Source: JAOUEA01 sp963821925
GTDB taxonomy: Bacteria; Actinomycetota; UBA4738; HRBIN12
Assembly (NCBI GenBank): GCA_963821925.1
Contig: CAWGFO010000001.1
Span: forward strand, 744,001 to 808,000
Length of the DNA: 64,000 bases
Reading direction: 5' to 3'
In this document: piece by piece, positions 8,018 through 15,340 of the stretch
How the letters are laid out: each line of letters opens with the position of its first letter
How positions within the stretch are numbered: the first letter of the stretch is position 1
Translations under genes and position numbers: made by a program
The notes under the pieces: model-generated
The model's input: the letters and a program-made list of their open reading frames with translations, nothing else
Database searches by the model: none
What the model was told of the DNA's origin: nothing

Positions 8018-9040
8018 TCAGCCGCCGATCATCGACATGCTGCGCGCGGGCTGCACGAAGTCGTCATGGTCGATGCGGTGGCCCGACCACTTGCGCCAGA
8101 CGTCGCCCCGGATCAACGCCGCGAGCTCGTCGTCGGAGGCGCCCTCGCGCATCGGGCCGCGCAGGTCGGTCTCCTCCAGGGCGAACAGGCACGACCGCAC
8201 CTGGCCCTCCGCGGTCAGCCGCAGGCGGTTGCACGTGTCGCAGAACGGCTCGGTGACGGCGGCGATCACGCCGATCCCGCCGCGTTCCCCGTCGGCGAAC
8301 CGGTACGACGTCGCCGGCTCCGCGCCGTGCGTCGTGGCGGCGAGCGGATAGGTCGCATCGATCGTCTCCAGGATGCGGGCCGCGGGCACGACCTTCGCGC
8401 GCTCCCACGCGCGCTGCGCGTCGAGCGGCATGTACTCGATGAACCGCACCTCGTAGCCGGTCTCCCTCGACCAGCGCGCGAAGTCGACGACCTCGTCGTC
8501 GTTCGTGCCGCCGATCACCACCACGTTGATCTTGATCGGCGTGAGGCCGGCGGCCTCGGCGGCCTTCAGCCCGGCCAAGACCTTCTCGAGCCCGTCGCGA
8601 CGCGTCATCTCCTTGAACCGGTGGCGCAGCAGCGAGTCGCACGAGACCGTGGCGCGATCGATGCCCGCCTCGGCGAGCGGCGCCGCGAGCGTGTCGAGGA
8701 GCACGCCGTTCGTCGTGAGGGACATGTCGAGCTCGGGCCCGACCTCCCGGAACATCCTCACCAGGGTCGGGAGGTCGGCGCGCACGAGCGGCTCGCCGCC
8801 GGTCACCTTGATCGACCGGACCCCGAGCCCCACGAAGATCGACAGCAGCCGCGTGAGCTCCTCGAACGTGAGGATCTCGTCCTTCGGGAGCCAGGCGAGC
8901 CCTTCGGCCGGCATGCAGTAGGAACAGCGGAAATTGCATCGGTCGGTGACCGAGACCCTGAGGTCGTCGGCGATCCGGTCGAAGGTATCCAGGAGGGGTC
9001 CCTCGGCGGGCGCGGGTTGCGTGGGTGGCTGCCAGGTCAT
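8018..9040 (-). CDS. moaA: GTP 3',8-cyclase MoaA, molybdenum cofactor biosynthesis
   Basis: MoaA is a radical SAM enzyme that rearranges GTP to 3',8-cyclo-7,8-dihydro-GTP, the first step of molybdenum cofactor synthesis. The 340-residue product has the radical SAM cluster C35-x3-C39-x2-C42 in the segment RCNFRCSYC, a second cluster region beginning FCDTCNRLRL, and the required C-terminal Gly-Gly. The open frame continues far upstream, but the ATG at 9040 gives the normal MoaA length and beginning. It is divergent, across 84 bases, from a MogA-XdhC fusion gene, so the two probably form one molybdenum cofactor locus. MoaC, MoaD and MoaE are not in the window. Confidence 0.95.
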   Translation of the reverse strand: MTWQPPTQPAPAEGPLLDTFDRIADDLRVSVTDRCNFRCSYCMPAEGLAWLPKDEILTFEELTRLLSIFVGLGVRSIKVTGGEPLVRADLPTLVRMFREVGPELDMSLTTNGVLLDTLAAPLAEAGIDRATVSCDSLLRHRFKEMTRRDGLEKVLAGLKAAEAAGLTPIKINVVVIGGTNDDEVVDFARWSRETGYEVRFIEYMPLDAQRAWERAKVVPAARILETIDATYPLAATTHGAEPATSYRFADGERGGIGVIAAVTEPFCDTCNRLRLTAEGQVRSCLFALEETDLRGPMREGASDDELAALIRGDVWRKWSGHRIDHDDFVQPARSMSMIGG

Positions 9041-9124
9041 CGGAGGGTCAGCGTACCCCTCGCGGCGGGAACGGACCATGCGACCTCGAGCGGCCCGTCT
9101 CCGCGTTCTGGCACGATAGGCGGC

Positions 9125-10375
9125 ATGGACGCCCTGACCGCCGCCGTCGTGACCGTCTCCGACGGGGTGACGCACGGGACGCGCGAGGACGCTTCGGGCG
9201 ATCTCGCCCAGGCGATCCTGGCGGGAGCCGGGTTCGAGGTGCGCCGCCGGGTGGTCGTGCCCGACGAGCGCCCCGACATCGAGTCGACCCTCGAGTCGCT
9301 GGCAGGCGACCAGGGTCTGATCGTGACGACGGGGGGGACCGGGTTCGGCCCCCGGGACGTGACGCCCGAGGCCACGCGGGCGGTGATCGATCGCGAGGCG
9401 CCCGGGCTCGCCGAGCTGATGCGTGCCGCCGGCCTGGCGGCGACCCCGATGGCGGCCCTCTCGCGCGCGATCGTGGGGAGCCGGGGGAGCACGCTGATCG
9501 TGAACCTCCCCGGCTCGCCGAAGGGCGTGAAGGAATCGCTCGAGGCGATCCTGCCGGTCCTCCCGCACGCGGTGGAGCTGCTGGGCGGTGCGACGGGCGT
9601 CCATCCCACCGGGCACGGGACCGGAGGCCAACGACCGGCGCCCCCGACGATCGCCCGCGCGCTCGACAACGTCGGGATGCGCGGTATCGGCGATCGCGTC
9701 GAGGTGACCGCCGTGAAGGTGATCGGCGAGCCGCCGTGCCGCGTCGGCGCCAAGATGACGATCGACGCCGCGGGTCCGGTGCACGGGACGCTGGGCTGTG
9801 CGGAGTTCGACGCCGGGGCGGTCGAGGCGGCCGCGGAGGTGGCGGTGTCCGGCGAGCCGCAGACGCGGGTGCTCCACCATGATCTGGGCGACATCGAGGT
9901 CTACCTCGAACCGGTCCGTGAGCCGCCACGCGCGGTGATCGTGTCCGCCACCGACGTCGCACGGCTGCTGACCGGTCACCTCCGTCGTCTCGGCTTCGAG
10001 CCGGTGCTCGTGGAGCCCCGAACGGAGCGGCTCCTGGCCGGCGAGACGGCCCTCGGGACGCTCGATGCAGCCGCCGTGACGGAGCGTGACGTCGTGCTCT
10101 TCACCGATCACGACGCGCCGGACGTGACCGAGAACCTCGCGACCGCCCTGGCGTCGTCGGCGCGCTTCATCGGCGTGATGGGTTCGCGGCGTCACGTCGG
10201 GCACTACGTGGACGAGCTCCGCGGGCTCGGGTTCGGCGATGAGCAGCTCGCGCGGATCCGCTCGCCGCTCGGGCTCGACCTCGGAGGTCGCCGCCCGGAG
10301 GAGGTCGCGCTCTCGATCGCCGCGGGGGTCGTCGCCGACGCGCATGCCCGCGAGGGCGGGTGGCTCGACCGATGA
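9125..10375 (+). CDS. MogA/MoaB-XdhC fusion protein, molybdenum cofactor maturation
   Basis: Residues 1-160 form a MogA/MoaB domain with the molybdopterin-binding TTGGTG at 68-73 and NLPGSP at 127-132; this family adenylylates molybdopterin. After a short linker, residues about 190-262 resemble the XdhC/CoxI N-terminal domain (GAKMTIDA, then DIEVYLEP), and 268-410 form the XdhC Rossmann domain (VMGSRRHVGHY, ending with the RRPEEVALSIAAG helix). XdhC proteins bind finished cofactor and load it into xanthine dehydrogenase-type enzymes. The XdhC part lacks the usual CGG motif and keeps one Cys in the corresponding LGCAEF segment. The ATG at 9125 lies 84 bases from divergent moaA. Domain calls are firm; the coupled function is inference. 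Confidence 0.85.
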   Translation: MDALTAAVVTVSDGVTHGTREDASGDLAQAILAGAGFEVRRRVVVPDERPDIESTLESLAGDQGLIVTTGGTGFGPRDVTPEATRAVIDREAPGLAELMRAAGLAATPMAALSRAIVGSRGSTLIVNLPGSPKGVKESLEAILPVLPHAVELLGGATGVHPTGHGTGGQRPAPPTIARALDNVGMRGIGDRVEVTAVKVIGEPPCRVGAKMTIDAAGPVHGTLGCAEFDAGAVEAAAEVAVSGEPQTRVLHHDLGDIEVYLEPVREPPRAVIVSATDVARLLTGHLRRLGFEPVLVEPRTERLLAGETALGTLDAAAVTERDVVLFTDHDAPDVTENLATALASSARFIGVMGSRRHVGHYVDELRGLGFGDEQLARIRSPLGLDLGGRRPEEVALSIAAGVVADAHAREGGWLDR

Positions 10376-10404
10376 CGCTCGCGGCAGTGGCCTCCGGGGC
10401 CTGA

Positions 10405-11850
10405 GTGGCGAACGTCGAGGAGCGGCGGCCTCGGACTTGGACCCGGGCCGTCGTCGCCTTCGCCGTGTCGGTCACCGCGCTGCTGGTGGCCGCGAGCCGT
10501 CCGCCACCCGCGCCGATCGATCCCGCCACGCTCCCGCCGAACGTGATCCTGATCGTCACCGACGATCAGACGTACGACAGCCTTCCCTCGCGTCCCGCGG
10601 CGATGCCTTGGCTCCAGTCGCAGATCTTCGATCCCGAGGGACGGTGGCTGTGGTTCCCGAGAGCGTTCCTCAGTACGCCGCTCTGCTGCCCGTCGCGCGC
10701 GACGATCCTGTCCGGTGGGTACGCGCACCACACCGGCGTCGAAGGCAACGGTGACGGCATCAACTTCGACGAGTCCGACACCCTTGCCACCCGGCTCGAC
10801 GACGCGGGCTACGAGACCGCGCTGATCGGCAAATACCTGAACGAGTACCCGTGGGCACGCGGCCCGTATATCCCGCGCGGTTGGGACCGGTGGGTCGCCA
10901 AGCGCAACACCGACAAGGGAACGACGTACGAGAGCTACAACCTGATCGACCAAGGCGTGCCGCTGTTCGTGGGCGACTACCCCGGCGGCTACGCGACCGA
11001 TCGACTCGGGCAGTACGCGGTCGACTTCGTGCGAGCGCAGCCGAGCGACCGACCGTACTTCCTCTACTTCGCGCCCAGCGCGCCCCACGCTCCGTGGATC
11101 CCCGCCCGTCGGGATCAGGGCAGCTTCGCGGGCGTCCACGTTCCGATGGCGCCCAGGCGCGCGATCAACTCGGTCCGTGGTTCGCCCCCGTGGGTGCGCG
11201 ACCTCCGACCGATCGACGATCGGTTCGCGGTGCAGCTGCGTCGCTGGCGGCGCCGCGAAGCCGAGACGCTGCTCTCGCTCGACGACACGCTCCGGAGGAT
11301 CGTCGACGAGGTGCGGGCGCGCGGCGAGCTCCGTCGCACCGTCATCATCTTCATGACGGACAACGGCTGGTCGTTCGGGCAGCATCGCTGGGTCGGCAAG
11401 CGCTGTCCGTACGACCCGTGCATCCGCACGCCGCTCGCGATCCGATCGCCGTGGGTCGAGGCGGCGACGGTGGACCAGCTGGTCTCGAACGTCGACATCG
11501 CCCCCACGATCGCCGGGCTCGCGGGCGGCACCGCGCCGATGCACGACGGGATCAGCCTGGCGCCGCTCATCACGGGCGACACGACCCGCCAGATCCCCCG
11601 TGACGGCATCCTGATCGAGTGGGCGGGCGATGCCGAGGTCCCACCCTGGCAGGGTGTCCGCACGCCCAACTTCGCCTACATCGAGACGGAGGGCGGGTGG
11701 GTCGAGCTGTACGACGTCGGCGGCGCGCTCGGACCCCCCGACCCGTGGCAGCTGCACAACCGGGCCGACGATCCGCGATACGCCGGCGTGCGGGACGAAC
11801 TGGCGGCGCGCCTCGCAGATCTCCTCGGTGCGGGGCAGTCGCACGGGTAG
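10405..11850 (+). CDS. Membrane-anchored or secreted sulfatase (type I, formylglycine)
   Basis: The 481-residue product starts with a basic region and one hydrophobic segment at about residues 11-31, so it is exported and probably anchored. The sulfatase signature reads LCCPSRATILSG with Cys94 as the residue normally converted to formylglycine. Metal-ligand regions DDQTYD near the start and MTDNGWSFG later also match. It most resembles the N-acetylglucosamine-6-sulfatase group, but the substrate is unknown. The start is GTG at 10405. Its stop codon TAG forms the first three bases of the -10 box of the next gene, which encodes a phosphoesterase also carrying an N-terminal membrane segment. Confidence 0.9.
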   Translation: MANVEERRPRTWTRAVVAFAVSVTALLVAASRPPPAPIDPATLPPNVILIVTDDQTYDSLPSRPAAMPWLQSQIFDPEGRWLWFPRAFLSTPLCCPSRATILSGGYAHHTGVEGNGDGINFDESDTLATRLDDAGYETALIGKYLNEYPWARGPYIPRGWDRWVAKRNTDKGTTYESYNLIDQGVPLFVGDYPGGYATDRLGQYAVDFVRAQPSDRPYFLYFAPSAPHAPWIPARRDQGSFAGVHVPMAPRRAINSVRGSPPWVRDLRPIDDRFAVQLRRWRRREAETLLSLDDTLRRIVDEVRARGELRRTVIIFMTDNGWSFGQHRWVGKRCPYDPCIRTPLAIRSPWVEAATVDQLVSNVDIAPTIAGLAGGTAPMHDGISLAPLITGDTTRQIPRDGILIEWAGDAEVPPWQGVRTPNFAYIETEGGWVELYDVGGALGPPDPWQLHNRADDPRYAGVRDELAARLADLLGAGQSHG

Positions 11851-11853
11851 ACT
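11848..11853 (+). promoter_or_regulatory. Predicted -10 box (TAGACT) overlapping the sulfatase stop codon
   Basis: TAGACT ends eight bases before the GTG at 11862, which lacks a Shine-Dalgarno site. Its first three bases are the stop codon of the upstream sulfatase gene. Confidence 0.5.
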
Positions 11854-11861
11854 CCTTCGTC

Positions 11862-13361
11862 GTGGAGCGACGACCCGGCCCCATCATCCGCCCGGCCTCC
11901 CCGCGACGCCCTACGCGCCAACAGGTCGCGAGACGCCGCGCCTTCGTGGCGATCGTGGTGGTGGTGGCGCTCTTCCTCGTCTGGCAGTTCTGGCCGGCGG
12001 GCGGCAAGGGCACCGTGGCGACGGGCCCGTCGAAGCCGGGCAAGGGCAACGGCGGCGGTCAGGGGAACGGCAGCGGGCACGTCGGCGTGATCGTGCCCGG
12101 CGAGAACCCGATCAAGCACGTGATCTTCATCGTCAAGGAGAACCGGACCTTCGATCACTACTTCGGCACCTACCCCGGGGCCGACGGCGCGACCGAGGGT
12201 GGGACCCTCGAGTGCACCGACAGCGGCTGCGTGCCAGGCCCCGATGTCCCCCTGAAGCCGGCGCCCTACATCCAGCCCCACGACATCACGCACGGCTTCT
12301 CGTCGGGGCTGTACGCGATCAACGGCGGGGCGATGAACGGGTTCAACATCATCGGTGCGGGCCAGGACCTCTCGGGCTACGTGCAGCACTCGAGGAAGAC
12401 CCTCCCGAACTACTGGGCGTACGCCGACCGGTTCGTGCTCGCCGATCGCTTCTTCACCTCGATGTACGGGCCGACGTTCCCCGAGCACCTCTACACGGTG
12501 GCCGCGCAGTCGTACGGCATCATCGACAACAAGACGAACGCCGACACGACCGGCAACTACTGCGACGACCCGCTCGAGTACACGAAGCGGTTCCCGATGA
12601 GCGAGCTGTCCGGCGACGACATGTCGCGGATCATGAAGCTCGAGGAGGGCATCACGAAGCAGATCCCCGACCAGCTCTACCGGATCGCGAACTACTGGGA
12701 GGACACGCGCACCTGTATCAACATCAAGGTGCTCCCCGACGAGCTCGAGGCTGCCGGGATCAGCTGGAAGTACTACGCGCGGCCCGACGTCTGGATGAAC
12801 GGCCTGCAGTCGATCCGCCACGTCCGCTTCGGACCGATGTGGAACAAGGTGGTGGATCCCGACGGGTTCATCGGTGACGTCCAGGCGGGCAAGCTTCCCG
12901 CGGTGTCCTGGCTGATCCCGCCCGAGGGGCTGAACGAGCATCCCGGCGAGGGCGTGAACGTCTGCGCCGGCGAGAACTGGACCGTGGAGCAGATCAACGC
13001 CGTGATGAAGAGCGACCTCTGGCCGTCGACCGCGATCGTGCTGGTCTGGGACGACTTCGGGGGGTTCTACGACCACGTGAAGCCGCCCCACTACGACATC
13101 ATGGGTCTGGGTCCTCGCACGCCGGCGTTGATCATCTCGCCGTGGACCCGCCGGGGCGACAACCCGGACGGCGGGTACATCGACCACACCACCTACGAGT
13201 TCTCGTCGGTGTTGAAGTTCATCGAGGACCTGCACGAGCTCAAGCCGCTGACCGACCGCGACGCGCAGGCGAACCCGCTGCGTGGGGCGTTCGACTTCAC
13301 GCAGGATCCACGGCTCGACCCGCTGGTACTGCCGCCGCGCGACCCCTGCCCGTCGTCCTGA
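11862..13361 (+). CDS. Phospholipase C / acid phosphatase-like phosphoesterase
   Basis: This 499-residue protein has an N-terminal membrane segment (about residues 26-43), a Gly-rich linker, and then the PF04185 phosphoesterase domain. The family signature is clear: FIVKENRTFDHYFGTYPG. A second conserved region, VLVWDDFGGFYDHV, carries Asp and His metal ligands. Members include non-haemolytic phospholipase C and acid phosphatase AcpA, which hydrolyse phosphate esters outside the cytoplasm. Together with the upstream sulfatase it may scavenge sulfate and phosphate from organic esters. The GTG at 11862 is chosen because a TAGACT box lies eight bases upstream and the basic N-terminus precedes the membrane segment. 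Confidence 0.9.
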   Translation: MERRPGPIIRPASPRRPTRQQVARRRAFVAIVVVVALFLVWQFWPAGGKGTVATGPSKPGKGNGGGQGNGSGHVGVIVPGENPIKHVIFIVKENRTFDHYFGTYPGADGATEGGTLECTDSGCVPGPDVPLKPAPYIQPHDITHGFSSGLYAINGGAMNGFNIIGAGQDLSGYVQHSRKTLPNYWAYADRFVLADRFFTSMYGPTFPEHLYTVAAQSYGIIDNKTNADTTGNYCDDPLEYTKRFPMSELSGDDMSRIMKLEEGITKQIPDQLYRIANYWEDTRTCINIKVLPDELEAAGISWKYYARPDVWMNGLQSIRHVRFGPMWNKVVDPDGFIGDVQAGKLPAVSWLIPPEGLNEHPGEGVNVCAGENWTVEQINAVMKSDLWPSTAIVLVWDDFGGFYDHVKPPHYDIMGLGPRTPALIISPWTRRGDNPDGGYIDHTTYEFSSVLKFIEDLHELKPLTDRDAQANPLRGAFDFTQDPRLDPLVLPPRDPCPSS

Positions 13362-13374
13362 CGGCGCCCCGAGC

Positions 13375-14811
13375 TCAGACCGCCGTGGGCTCGACCCAGC
13401 CGACATCGGGTAGGCCGGCCGCGACCTGCTCCCGCCAGAACGCCTGGCCCTCCTCGGGCAGCGTGTAGATCGGGTCGAAGTAGACGTACTCGCGGGACAG
13501 CGCGGCAGGGTCGTCGAACTCGATCCCGGTCCGGTAGTTCTTCGTCCAGGTCGAGATGCCCTTCGTGCGGTCGTAGTCCTTCAGCATGTGCACCCAGCGC
13601 TTGCCGACGAACGGCACGTCGCAGATCACGCGGGGCGTCGCGAACCCGGGCATGTATCCGAGCAGCGCGTACTGCAGGTCCTGCGCTTCGCCGACCGAGG
13701 TCCGCCAGTGCTCGGCGTTCGGGATCATGTCGCACATGTAGAAGTAGTACGGCATGATCTTCGCGTGATCGAGGAGCATGAAGCAGAGCTCCAGCAGATC
13801 GCCCGGTGAGGTGTTCACGCCCCGCAGCAGCACGCCCTGGTTGCGGACGTCGCGGAACCCGGAGTCCAGCACCATGCGGGCCGCCTGGCCCACGAGCGGC
13901 GTCACCTGCTGCGCGCAGTTCACGTGGGTGTGGACGGCGATGTCCACACCGCGCTCGACCGCCGTCTCGCCCATCCGGGCGAACGCAGCTTTCACGTCGT
14001 CCTGCAGGAAGTGCTGCGGGATCCCCATCAGGCCCTTCGTGGCGATCCGGATGTCGCGGATGTTCTCGATGTCGAGGAGCTTCATGACGAAGTCCTCCAA
14101 CCGCTTGATCGGGACGTTCGCCATGTCGCCGCCCGAGACCACGACGTCACGGACCTGCGGCGTCGTCCGCAGGTAGTCGAGCATCAGCTCCCAGCGCTCG
14201 TTCTGCTTGATCTCGAACTTGTACTTGAGCACCTGCAGGGTGTCGTTGCCGACCAGGTCCATGCGCGTGCAGTGCCCGCAGTACTGCGGGCACGTCGGGA
14301 TCAGCTCGGCGAGCACCTTGGTCGGGTAGCGATGGGTGAGACCCTCGACGGCCCACATGTCCGCCTCGTGCAGCGAGTCGCGGGAGGCCATCGGATGGCT
14401 CGCCCACTCGGTCTCGCGTTCGGAGAACGCGGGCGCCATGTACCGGCGCACGCGGTCCGCGCGCAGGTCGGCCTCCCCCATCGTGTTGATCATCTGCGGC
14501 GGGATCAGCATCGACATCGTGGCCCGCTCCTGCTGGTCCCGCTCGATGTCGGCGAGGAGGTCGTCGGTGAGGAAGTCGCCGAGGGCCTCCTTGAACTCCT
14601 TCAGGTTCTTGACGGAGTGGGCGCGCTGCCACTGGGCGCTCTCCCACTGCTCCTTGGTCACGTCTCGATAGCCGGGGAGACGGGTCCAGTCGGGTTCCGT
14701 GTACGCGCGCTCGAGTGGGTAGTGGAACGGCTGGTCCTCGGCCGCGTGGGCGTGCGCCTCACGGTGGGCCGGTCGGTCGGTCGAGGACGTCGGCAGGGAC
14801 TCCACGCTCAT
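13375..14811 (-). CDS. kamA: KamA family radical SAM protein (lysine 2,3-aminomutase-like)
   Basis: The 478-residue protein carries the radical SAM cluster C174-x3-C178-x2-C181 (CPQYCGHC). It also has the DYLRTTPQVRDVVVSGGD segment and the VRNQGVLLRGVN region of the KamA/AblA family, which use SAM and PLP to move an amino group from C2 to C3. True lysine 2,3-aminomutase makes beta-lysine, a precursor of osmolytes or a step in lysine breakdown. No ablB acetyltransferase is adjacent, so another amino acid such as glutamate or arginine remains possible. The ATG at 14811 follows a good GGAGG site. An inverted repeat with an embedded -10 lies upstream. Confidence 0.88.
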   Translation of the reverse strand: MSVESLPTSSTDRPAHREAHAHAAEDQPFHYPLERAYTEPDWTRLPGYRDVTKEQWESAQWQRAHSVKNLKEFKEALGDFLTDDLLADIERDQQERATMSMLIPPQMINTMGEADLRADRVRRYMAPAFSERETEWASHPMASRDSLHEADMWAVEGLTHRYPTKVLAELIPTCPQYCGHCTRMDLVGNDTLQVLKYKFEIKQNERWELMLDYLRTTPQVRDVVVSGGDMANVPIKRLEDFVMKLLDIENIRDIRIATKGLMGIPQHFLQDDVKAAFARMGETAVERGVDIAVHTHVNCAQQVTPLVGQAARMVLDSGFRDVRNQGVLLRGVNTSPGDLLELCFMLLDHAKIMPYYFYMCDMIPNAEHWRTSVGEAQDLQYALLGYMPGFATPRVICDVPFVGKRWVHMLKDYDRTKGISTWTKNYRTGIEFDDPAALSREYVYFDPIYTLPEEGQAFWREQVAAGLPDVGWVEPTAV

Positions 14812-14877
14812 GTGCGCACCTCCAGGGTCTGATCGGCCGCGCCCGGACGGCCCCAGGTGGCGTCACGGCGTGCGGAA

Positions 14878-14921
14878 CGGACGTTCAACGGTGAGAATCC
14901 ATCATACCCGTGGAACGTCCG
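14878..14921 (-). promoter_or_regulatory. kamA promoter within a long inverted repeat
   Basis: The arms CGGACGTTC (14878-14886) and GAACGTCCG (14913-14921) are perfect inverted repeats that extend inward by ACGG/CCGT after one mismatch. The loop contains TATGAT on the minus strand (14901-14906), a good -10 box for kamA about 90 bases upstream of its start. The arrangement suits an operator that covers the promoter. A hairpin in RNA reading through from the upstream small gene is an alternative. Confidence 0.45.
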
Positions 14922-14963
14922 GCTGAACGAGAGGGAAACCGAAGGATGTTCGGTGGGACGCTC

Positions 14964-15248
14964 TCAGCGCCGGCCGCGACCGCGGCCGCCCTGCTGTTGC
15001 CCGTCGCGCCGCGGGCGGCGCTCGATCTTGATCTCGGGTCCCTGCTTCGGCAGACGTGCGCGCATCGGGGCGTGCCCAGTGCGCTCGAAGCGGACCATCA
15101 CATGATCGGGGAACTGCTGGCGGTCGGTCTCACGCCAACCGGCGGCGGTCAGGTGCTTCAGACGGTTCGCCGCGGTCTTGCGGAGCTTGTCGGTGCCCGG
15201 CACGCGGACGTACAGGCGCTCATGGGTGACTTCTTTGTAATCGGCCAT
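14964..15248 (-). CDS. Small basic protein of unknown function
   Basis: The 94-residue product begins MADYKEVTHERLYVRVPG. Its first 60 residues look like a compact alpha/beta unit containing KHLTAAGWRETD and a VMVRFERTG strand. The last 25 residues are an Arg/Gly/Gln-rich tail ending GRGRGRR, which suggests nucleic acid binding. I do not recognise a family. An upstream extension of the frame is possible, but the ATG at 15248 gives the first sequence that looks like protein. It lies upstream of kamA on the same strand across a 152-base gap that contains its own promoter-like signals. Confidence 0.6.
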   Translation of the reverse strand: MADYKEVTHERLYVRVPGTDKLRKTAANRLKHLTAAGWRETDRQQFPDHVMVRFERTGHAPMRARLPKQGPEIKIERRPRRDGQQQGGRGRGRR

Positions 15249-15340
15249 CGTCGCAACAGGGTAACAGGGTGGCGAGGGCGACCGTCGCACGAGCGCGCCG
15301 GCTTCAGGGTGCCCGGGCCCCAGCCGATATCGAGGGGAGT

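Noticed and set aside
9041..10345. N-terminal extension of MoaA to about 775 residues
   Set aside because: The extra sequence overlaps the divergent MogA-XdhC gene, has shadow composition, and MoaA proteins normally begin where the ATG at 9040 does.
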